DNA of 64,000 nt from NCBI GenBank assembly GCA_036784855.1, contig JAZDSV010000003.1:452001-516000 (forward strand), in the 5' to 3' direction. Origin of the DNA: Aphelidium insulamus (Eukaryota > Aphelidiomycota > Aphelidea > Aphelidiaceae). Every line of letters begins with the position of its first letter. Position 1 is the first letter of the stretch. Made by a program: the position numbers and the translations under genes. Below, piece by piece: positions 56,008 to 64,000 of this stretch. The notes under the pieces are model-generated. The model was not told the origin of the DNA and made no database searches. It saw only the letters and a list, made by a program, of their open reading frames with translations.

Positions 56008-57428
56008 ATGGAGCACGCGGAATACGGCGGTGGTGGCACGTTCCACGAGCAGTTCCGCGCCTATCCCATGTCGGCATTACGCGGGCGCCGACAGCCGCTG
56101 GAAGACCTGGACCATGCGGGAAAAAGTAAGGCGGAGGTTGTGCCAGCTGTCATGATGGTGCCGGCACTCTTACATGCTGATAGTTATCCTGCCACCCAGC
56201 GCACTTGCAAGGCTGGGTAAGGATCGTTGTGTACAGATTTACGTGGCGTCTAACCGCTGTCATCGCAGCCAGTCTGCACATTGCATATCCGATGCAGTTC
56301 CGGCTAGAGGAGGCGAGTGGGCCGTTCACTCACGCGGGTGTGCTTGAATTCATTGCCGAGGAGGGTCGGGTCTATCTGCCGCACTGGGTTCGTGTTCATC
56401 ATCTGCACATCAATGCGATTATTGCAACTAGATACTTCACATCGCTGACGTGTAGTGAACACGTATTCAGTGATGTGAAGTGTATACAATGTGCATTCAA
56501 TGTATACTTTGTTACATTGGTCATATTCAACCATCTCTCACTCAGTTTGTGCGTAGATGCTAAAACAGCTCGGCATCGAAGCCGGCACAATTATTTCAGT
56601 ATCTAGTGCGACGCTGCCACTTGGACGCTTCCTGAAAATTCAGCCTCAAAACGTCTCGTTCTTGGACATTCATGATCCTCGTGCGGTGTACGTTAAATAT
56701 ATATATATATATATAATCAGTTACTTCCTTTTTTTTACAATACTGCATCTCCTATTTACCTTTATGGCACCCTGATCATGGATAATAACTTTTAGACTGG
56801 AGCGCGCTCTGCGACAATATTCTACCATTACGCAAAATGACTTGATATCAATTGCGTACAATGGCAGCGTTCACGAGTTGCGCTGTGTAGAAACACGCCC
56901 CAGTGAGCGCGGAATATCCATTGTAGAAACAGACTTGGAGGTAGGCACGGCCTGGTATTTCGTGTCCTGATCTCGGCACATACAGGTGGATTTTGCGCCC
57001 CCTGTTGGCTACGTCGAGCCGGTTGCAGCATCTGTACCAAAAGTGCGTATGCCCACTTATATATTTGTATATAAGCATCACCGCCGGTGCGCTACAGACT
57101 GCTCCCAAACAAGCACTGCTCGCAGTTGACGAGCACACTGTCGATTCAGGAACCGGATCGGTGGTGAAGGTGTTTGGTGGTAGCGGGCAGCGGCTTAACG
57201 GAAAACAAATTAAGCAAGTGTGCTATGGGATATTTCATGATTTCGTATATCTAGCGCTACATACATATGATCAGGGAGGTGACTGCAAGTGTGGATACTA
57301 CACAAACTACAACTTCTACCGGGTCAGCCAAGCCGCTACGATTGCCGCCTGACACTCTTTGGTATGGATATGCCGTCGAACCCTACACACCACCCACCGA
57401 TGGCGCCAATCCAGAGTCTACGGTGTGA
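56008..57428 (+). CDS. UFD1: UFD1, p97/Cdc48 cofactor
   Basis: The start at 56008 gives FHEQFRAYPMSALRG and, after a 61-base intron, the PPSALARLA-type segment at about 56190. Then ASLHIAYPMQFRLEEASGPF, HAGVLEFIAEEGRVYLPHW, MLKQLGIEAGTIISVSSATL and PQNVSFLDIHDPRAV form the double-psi/beta-barrel UT3 domain. Next are LERALRQYSTITQNDLISIA, ELRCVETRPSERGISIVETD and VDFAPPVGYVEP. The C-terminal part has FGGSGQRLNGK and LPPDTLWYGYAVEPY before the stop 57426-57428. UFD1 with NPL4 brings polyubiquitinated proteins to Cdc48. Length is about 320 residues. Several introns occur, one with a TA repeat near 56700. Confidence 0.92.
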
Positions 57429-57689
57429 CTGCCACTCGTTAATAGCTCCATATAAATATATATTGAACACTCACGGCATAGGAGTCACGATTTGTGGGCG
57501 TCGGTCGATCCCTACGCGTAGGTCAGCAGTCGTAGCAGCGGCAGCAATTGTCTGCATTTGCACAGCACGCAGTAAATACATCATTATCGTTGTTTGTCTG
57601 TATACAGGCTTCGGTATATTATGTATGTATATGTGAGTGAGTGGCATGCGCTGTTATTGTACGCCACTACACAATGAGAAGCCATGCCA

Positions 57690-59206
57690 CTACGCCTCAA
57701 CATCTACCGAATCCGAGTAGCACGGTGATCCAGCCACCATGTCACTACTAGAGCCGCCACTGTTGGAGCTTGTGACTGACGCCGACCTGTTCTCGTAGTC
57801 CACCTCGTCGTCCGAGTTGTAGGCTTCACCCGCGAGTCGGGGAGTAGCGCCACTCAGCGGAGGCTTGCAAATCATCGCCGCATGGACACTCGAAGCCGGC
57901 AGAGACGACGATGCCGGCGGTGAAGCTGGAGATGGCGATGCGGATTCAGACGCGGAGCTGCTTAGTGACATCATGCACGAAGCCGAGGATGCCGAGGCGA
58001 ACAGATTTACAAGCGCCTGCGCCGCCTCCATGATCTGAACGCTCTGGTGCTTGGTCAGCATCAACTTTTTGGCATAGTCCCAGGATCGATGGTGTTCCCA
58101 GGCGTGCTTTTGCAGGCAAATTTGATTCTTGTACTTTTTATCTGGCAGACAAGTCGGTTTAGCACACACAAGTGCACAGGCATCATTAAACATACCACAG
58201 ACGGGGCAAAATGTTTCGGTGGCTTTCTCGCCCCTGGTTCGGGGATGCGCGGACAAGCTGTTTGACACCGCCAAAACCGCGCCATTCTCATCTCGACGGG
58301 TGGAGGCGTGTCGCTGCACCACCGACTTGCGACGAGGCCGGCCAGTTGCACCGCCGCTAGCAGCTGGTGAACTTTGGATGCCATTTTGATGAGATTTGAC
58401 GGCGGCACCGGTATCCACTTTCGTCCCAGTGGGCAAGTGCGATGTCGGGACGGAAGGCTGACCGCCGAAGGATGAGCAAGGGACTTCACCGTCATACACG
58501 CCGCTGGACGAACAATTTCCGGCCTTTAAAGACGTGGGCGTCAACTGCAAAAGAGATAAATCATATATATATATATATATATAGATATATAGCAAGAGAA
58601 ATACGATAACTACGATAAATACACTAATGTGTACGAGATAAACTAGCACACCTGCGCGCCAATGGTTGCATAGCCGGGAGCATGCTGAAGTGCGTTTGAA
58701 CCAAAATTGCGCCCGATTCCCGAGTGCAACTGCGCACTGCCACCAGCAACGATATTTCCCACTGTTTGGGAGGCGAGCGCAGAGTTTGGCGGCGGCGGTG
58801 CAAAGTAATTGTTATTGTTGCCATTAGAATAGCTGTAATAGTCCAATGTGGAAATATTTTGGTATTGTGGCGGCGGCGGCGGTGGAAGTCGCGGCTTAAA
58901 CGTCGCGCCACTATCGCCGGGTGTCGTGTAGCCATCAGTGTGCTGTGGCTGCTGCATGCCAAGAGGATTATAGGGTGCGTTACCGGGTGCCGAGCGAGGC
59001 GTGTCCACGGCACATAGAGGTCGCCTTGGTTGCAGCTGGGGCGGCTGTGCATGGCGTGCGAGCAAAGCATTTGTGCTCGCCGGAAGTTGACCAACACCAC
59101 TAGCACCAGCAGTAGTACTAGGAGGACCAAACGCGCGGTCACCGCGCATAGAAGGCGCTGCCGGCATCTCCACCAGCGATGACATGTTCATGCGCGTAAA
59201 AGACAT
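57690..59206 (-). CDS. Unknown protein with a Cys/His cluster and Ala/Ser/Pro-rich flanks
   Basis: Two exons are separated by an intron with a TA repeat (about 58650-58546). The first 185 residues are Pro/Gly/Asn-rich (RLPPPPPPQY, NGNNNNYFAPPPP). The second exon has a basic patch (GRPRRKSVVQRH), then a possible zinc module: TFCPVCGMFNDACALVCAKP, TCLPDKKYKNQICLQKHAWE, then HHRSWDYAKKLMLTK. The C-terminus is Ser/Ala-rich and acidic. Cys and His spacing suggests metal binding, and the layout suggests a nuclear regulator. I do not recognise a family and name no function. The Met at 59206 may be preceded by a 5' UTR intron (acceptor CCCCAG just upstream). Confidence 0.6.
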
Positions 59207-59723
59207 GCTGCCACTGGGGGGCAGAGATGCGCGTCAAATAGACAACAAGGAAGGCGCAGTCAGCAATAGCAGCAGACCGTGGCCAATGTGTATGTGTACA
59301 CGCGCGATGACCAGCACCGGCAAAACCACAACGAGAGCGAGCGCAACTGGAAGCCAACAATTTTATGCAAGTCGCGACAAAAATCTTTTCCCAGCGCCAC
59401 AATCGTGCTGCGCCACAAAACTATTATTCACTGTTTGAATTGGGCTTGACTGGCTGCTCTAGCTCCTTTTATGGAGCCTGCTGCCAAAACATCGGATCCA
59501 CGCATTTTCCGCTACTGGAAAGTTTATCGGGATACAGACGTTGCAGAATGAGCACATACGTTCATATTCAAAAAAATATTTTAGTGGCCATTGCATTAAG
59601 CAACAGTTATCATACTTTTGCATCGACAAACTTTGCAGTATTCTGATAGCAGAGTATCCTTCAATAGCTTAAGCAGTGTGCAACCCACAAGCAGTCACAA
59701 GCAGCAGATCCAAGTCAAACTGA
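59207..59723. other. Spacer between the Cys/His gene and cyclin L
   Basis: These 517 bases lie between the 5' end of one minus-strand gene and the 3' end of another. No exon-like frame was recognised. Likely promoter of the gene ending at 57690. Confidence 0.5.
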
Positions 59724-60840
59724 TTAATTGTGGTCGGATAAATGCACTCGCAACTCGGCCGTGGTCATTGGGAGTTTGGGCGGCGGTGGCGAGTTGTAAA
59801 GCTCCAGCAGCTTGCCGGCAATGTTTTGGATCTCCTCCAGTGAGGTGTCTAACACACTGTACCACGGCGGGACGGTTTGTAAACTGACGCGAAAATCTTT
59901 TGCCGCCATGAACAGCACTGCGCAGGCAATCGTGTGTGGTTGGTAGCACACGCAAACATCTGTCCTCAGACTATAGAATTCGGTGAGAATGGATTTCACA
60001 ATCACGTTGAATATGTACATAGCATCCACGACACAAGTTCCATATCAGCTAACTATACACACGGCTCTATAAACAAAGTATGCTTTTTATACTATATACA
60101 CTTCTTGTACAGTACCAAGATACATACCTGTCGTTAAGGTAGCCCCACGCCTGGCGAGTGACGTCCGACCTGTCCGACAGTCCAAGCTGGTTTATATAGC
60201 ACATCAATACGCCGTGAGGGTGTTGGACGTGTACTTGGAAACCAAGTGCGTGCAATATAAGCATTTCCACGGCCACGACAGACTTTCTGCCCTCATAGTA
60301 TGCCTGGATGGATTGTCAATACATAATTGCAACTGTGTGGCCACGATTGTACATACATTGCTGTACAGCTCTATCGGCTCGACGGGGCTTCCACGCGGCA
60401 CTCTCTTCCTTTTCACCAGATAGTCCACCACATTACACACGTGCTTGATACCACGCGGCTCCTCCGTCAACTTGGCAGCAAGAAAAATGGCACCCTGTGC
60501 CGTCTTCTACGACATAGGATTACAACAGATATTATATAACTTGAGCACATCATGCACAAATGCTGCACTAACCATCACACCGTGGTCTAGTAGTGAAGCA
60601 ACGCAGTAGAACCGGTGCAGCAGCACTTGGGCAGTGGCGATGGCCGTCTGAGGCCTGCAGACTGCATCAGCCACGTGCAATATTTAGCAACATACATAGC
60701 ACCCACAGCCTGAGGAGAATGCCCGCTACTTGCACCAACTCGCAGCCCATTATGCGCAAATCTCGCTCCAAACCTGCGGGAATGCCATCTTGCCGCGATG
60801 GCGTGTCCAGCAGTTGGTGCACGTTCGCAATCGTGTTCAT
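59724..60840 (-). CDS. Cyclin L-type transcriptional cyclin
   Basis: The start at 60840 leads to TPSRQDGIPAGLERDLRIMG and CELVQVAGILLRL, then PQTAIATAQVLLHRFYCVAS after an intron with donor GTGGGT. Further exons give AIFLAAKLTEEPRGIKHVCN, VEMLILHALGFQVHVQHPHG and QAWGYLND, joined to SLRTDVCVCYQPHTIACAVL. The last exon ends with LEEIQNIAGKLLELYNSP. The TPSRxDG opening, the E-E-P-R phrase and the ALGFxVHVxHPH phrase are those of cyclin L, partner of CDK11 in splicing-linked transcription. The long Arg/Ser tail of animal cyclin L is absent; the protein ends soon after the second fold, at about 290 residues. Confidence 0.88.
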
Positions 60841-61108
60841 TACGTGTTGATGTTGACGGTCCTTATGGTCCTCACGATAAGAGCTACGCAGTCTCAAGTA
60901 AAAATGTCTTCTGCACGTGGTAAGCGCATAATAGTAGGCAAATGGCTTGATACTTATGTTGGCTAATAAGATAGCTATGGTGCCGTAGGGGCGGGTGTAT
61001 GTTGTGTAGTATGATGCAGTGCGTATATGCACACCCTGTACATAAATAAAGCCTGTGTGTGTAAATACACTTTATTGGTGGAGCTTAATACAATTCTGCA
61101 AAGCTCTC

Positions 61109-63601
61109 ATGCAAAGCACGAGCATTCTGCTTCTTGTCGGGCCGCTGGATGCGTCAGACAGCGGCGCGTCTCGTCTGGCCCGAGTCAGGCGCAAGGTTGC
61201 GGCTCTGGCATTGATACGCTTCGTCTCTTGCGCCGCACGGTGTTCCAGGTCTATTACAGTCGACATTGGCGCCATCTCGCGGTGCTCTGCCGGCGCAATT
61301 GTTCGTGCTGTGGGCCACACTACCTGTGCTGTTGGGTCTACACAGCTAGACAGTGCTATCGGCATGATCAGCCGGCAGATTCTGTTTTCCTCGGACCACG
61401 CTGCGCAGTGTTCACCGAATGCTATTCCAACCATTGGTCACATTATGCACACTATCGCCATGCTGCCGACCGGTGCGGACTACACGTCAATTATTTACGC
61501 CGGCGGTCTCGAGAGGGATGAAGCATCTGCAGTTGATGCACCGCTGTTGACGATAAATCTAGGCAAACGATTTTCGTGGCTGACAGCCTCTTCGACAGTG
61601 GATCCGGTGGCCGCACTTGTTACCGCACATGGCGGCCGTTTGGTATCGCCCAGCTCTTTATGCCGTCGCCCAGATATGCTCCTCGATCTGTGCTTGTCTA
61701 GCAACACAGTCGGCGATTCCCTGCGTGTGCCTAGTTTGCCCAAAGTTTCGGTGTTCCACAATGAGACCGCACTGTTTGATTTGGAAGTTGAAGATTCGAC
61801 CTGGTTTATTCATTCCTTGAATGAAGAATTACAGTTCTATGCGGTGGTCAAGCATGCAGATATAGCCAGAGTGTCTTTTAATTCGTCTGCGGCGCGGCGT
61901 CGCACCCTTTGTCAGATTATCTCGAATCAGTCTGCTGCATCTGCCGCCATTGTGCGCTCACTGGCTCACGGTGACATTGTCATAGTGCGCACCGCAAAAT
62001 CATTGTCGACCGCCACATATGCGCTACGGCTGTATAGAGGGCTAGCCTTTCAGCTATTGGACATTTCGGCGGTGGAACTTGACCCGTTGTCCACTCCATC
62101 CCCGGTATGAAAGTTGTGGATAATATCTTCTCACAGCCAAGTAACTTTCGTTGGGAATCAGGAATTCCCGCTTTCTTGGCATGGCTTTCTGGACTGTTAC
62201 GCCGAACGAGTCCTCGCAGCGCCTGTCCAACTTAAATGCAGCGACATTATGAATGAGCTTGATAGACGACTTGTTGCTATTGCTTCATACCGCTCTGACC
62301 TGCAGAATGGCAAAGTAGAAGTGCCGGTCCCGCTAGTTGGGCCAAACGCAAATGCCAGCAGCACAATCTCTACTTTAGCTTCACGAATCGACATAATTGA
62401 GGAGTTCAATGCGGCTCTGTTTAGATATGTATGTACACACGCATGGCAAACAGTTTTGCTTCTCTTACTTATTTTTTTCATGTAGGCCGAGAGAACGGTA
62501 CTTGATTTCATCGAACCTTGGTCGCAATACGTTAGTCAGCAACATCAGCACAATTCTGTGGTTCGACCACTGTGTGTTTGGAGATGATGTATCTCAATTT
62601 TCATCTTGCAGAATGAAGCAGTTGAAGAGTTCCGAAAGCTTGTTGCTTTCAACCGTGTATCTGTGGCAGATTTGAACCAAAAGTGGACCGATCGCGTCAA
62701 TCAAAATACACTGATCACAACCGACAGTGTTATGATCACAGAATGGCACCATGAGCTCCTCAAGGCCGCCGCACCCAAGCGAGAGTCAATTTGCAGAGCC
62801 ATGGCATGTCGCGAGTAAGGGGTGCATTTGCACGAGGAGTATTCATGAATTAGGGCACAGCTTCGATTCATTATGATGATGGAGACCATGTTGCTGTACA
62901 AGGGACTGCCGCGATCCATTCAGTCCGAAATAAGCAAGGCAAAAGGGTTTGATCTCCCCAACAAGGTAACTCCGACACGATTGCTGCGCGATCAGACAAG
63001 CAGTATCGTTGATTTCCTGCTGATCAAATATGCTTGTTACTCGCCAAGCGGATCGGAGGAACCAGTCTGCTTCGACGATGAGGGTCGATTCTTCAATAGC
63101 GTCTTGTTTCACTCGCGATACTTGTCTGGCTTGCCCAAGATTGTCAGGCAGCTTGAGAAAAAGTTCCAAGCACGATTCATGTCGCCCGTACCAGTGAAAC
63201 CTGCCAAAAGGAGAGCAAGAGATCGAGTTGCTATAACTGATGATCTAATGGCCGATACCGATGCCGATCCCGACAGTTTTTACCAGCTCCCTGCGGCGAC
63301 AGCGCGCTTGGCTACTTCCAAGCCGATGATGGTTTCTTTCACCCGACATTCAATTATGCCGTCGCAGCTTCCTAATGATAAACCTTCGTCGTCGCTGATG
63401 CCACTAAAATCTCGCACTCAACCAGAAAATGACAGTAACATAATCGCCCTGGAAACGCCTATGAAACGTTGTGATGGCGACGACTGGCTCAGACGGCAAT
63501 CTGCAACGCGATATGACAACGAAGAGGACGACGACGCAGTGAATGCTATACTAGAATCGCCACCGCAGCTAGCAAGTAAAAGAAGGCGAAAGTTGACCTG
63601 A
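61109..63601 (+). CDS. Candidate Treslin/Sld3 replication-initiation protein
   Basis: The start at 61109 reads MQSTSILLLVGPLDASD. A 330-residue N-terminal region resembles a degenerate vWA fold (STSILLLVGPLD, then HIMHTIAMLPTGAD). The middle has KRESICRAMACRE and, after an intron (62816-62853), QLRFIMMMETMLLYKGLP, like the R-E-x-Q-L-Q-x-x-L-R-L-E stretch of Sld3/Treslin. The C-terminal 130 residues are disordered and basic (VPVKPAKRRARDR, SKRRRKLT), with SP/TP sites (MSPVPV, LETPMKR, LESPPQ) that a CDK could modify. Treslin/Sld3 links CDK activity to Cdc45 loading. The call is by pattern and layout only. The exon join near 62105-62140 is ambiguous because three frames are open there. Confidence 0.45.
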
Positions 63602-63741
63602 AAACTAAAGTGTCCTGAATGTACACTATATTGTGCATCGCACAGTGTGCCACTTTCCGTTCCGCTGAATTAATAACTCCCGAAAATCAATCGGTAGAGC
63701 CGGTGATAAATTGAAGCAGCCGAGGAAATCTTCCACCAGAT

Positions 63742-64000
63742 TCAGTATTGTGTAAATCCTTGAGAATGAAATGCAGTGTCCTGCTGGCTGAAAGCGCCCG
63801 ACTGTTGGCTGAGGAAGCCACCCACTGCGGTTGCCTGGGAATGTTGCGGCTGCGATGCATACTCGTCGTCTTGCGTGAGGAATCCGCCACCGAAATCCGA
63901 TGTTTGACTCTGTGTAATCATGTCTGAGCGTTGATAGCTGGTGCCAACACTCGACTGTGAAAACTGGCTCATTTCTTGGGTAAATGGGCCGGACAGAGGA
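63742..64000 (-). CDS. UPF1: UPF1 C-terminal SQ-rich tail (3' end only)
   Basis: This minus-strand frame is open to the right edge and stops at 63742. It is full of Ser-Gln dipeptides (MSQFSQSSVG, ITQSQTSD, LSQQSGAFSQQ) with TQDDEY, and ends HSQGFTQY. Animal UPF1 ends with an SQ-rich tail of this kind and a final L-S-Q-Y. SQ sites are SMG1 kinase targets in nonsense-mediated decay. The helicase domain would lie outside the window, so this is inferred from the tail only. An SQ/TQ-rich tail of another protein is the alternative. Confidence 0.55.
   Translation of the reverse strand, partial: PLSGPFTQEMSQFSQSSVGTSYQRSDMITQSQTSDFGGGFLTQDDEYASQPQHSQATAVGGFLSQQSGAFSQQDTAFHSQGFTQY

Noticed and set aside
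63742-64000. RPA2 N-terminus (Gly/Ser/Gln-rich start)
   Set aside because: The frame runs leftwards into a stop only 300 bases from the Treslin-like gene, leaving no room for an OB fold. SQ repeats ending in T-Q-Y and an open frame to the edge fit a UPF1 tail better.

Overview
This window is nuclear DNA of a eukaryote with a compact, intron-rich genome. Genes lie on both strands. Most introns are 30-60 bases with GT...AG ends, and most intergenic gaps are 10-300 bases. The gene content points to a fungus or close relative that still makes a flagellated cell. On the fungal side there is a GAS1-type beta-1,3-glucanosyltransferase, a GPI-type cysteine-rich surface protein, a Neo1-type flippase, Tlg2 and Pab2. 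On the flagellate or animal-like side there are DRC7 (an axonemal nexin-dynein regulatory complex subunit), a full ROCK-type kinase, TPX2, a cyclin E-like cyclin, a Sac2/INPP5F-type phosphatase, and a candidate Treslin/Sld3. A zoosporic fungus (chytrid, blastoclad, aphelid or rozellid grade) fits best. No marker here fixes the species.

Layout: 1-4.7 kb carries an F-box gene running off the left edge, a Sac2-type phosphoinositide phosphatase and Pab2, all minus strand. 5.5-13.2 kb holds a SWI1/ARID1-C-like gene, COQ2, an Rsp5/NEDD4 ubiquitin ligase and mitochondrial uL3m. 13.5-20.8 kb holds a cyclin E-like gene whose 3' end overlaps a convergent ROCK gene. 20.9-29.9 kb holds a GPI-type surface protein, ataxin-2/Pbp1, TPX2, RUVBL2 and DRC7. 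29.9-33.5 kb is the only transposon-rich stretch: a long inverted repeat enclosing an LTR-like copy, a hAT-like non-autonomous element with target duplication, the SGT co-chaperone gene, and a solo LTR with 5-bp target duplication. 33.5-43.3 kb holds the Neo1-type flippase, a small coiled-coil gene, otubain, an R3H-SUZ protein and the GAS1-type enzyme. 43.3-57.5 kb holds HOOK, RNA polymerase III C82, dynactin p25, an Alba-like protein, a lone myosin-I TH1 domain protein, two unknowns, ERB1/BOP1, Tlg2/syntaxin-16 and UFD1. 57.7-64 kb holds an unknown Cys/His protein, cyclin L, a Treslin/Sld3-like gene and the 3' end of UPF1.

The genes are not an operon or pathway cluster. Several do share processes: microtubule and dynein work (HOOK, dynactin p25, TPX2, DRC7), G1/S control and replication licensing (cyclin E-like, Treslin-like), membrane identity (Sac2, Neo1, Tlg2) and ubiquitin handling (Rsp5, otubain, UFD1). 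From about 38.5 kb rightwards introns and spacers are full of dinucleotide and tetranucleotide microsatellites, which are nearly absent to the left. GC-rich coding peaks around ERB1.

The most unusual protein is the ROCK kinase. Two HR1-like repeats appear to lie with the C1 domain inside its split PH domain. Exon boundaries below come from reading splice signals by eye and from family conservation. They are models and have not been tested against transcripts.
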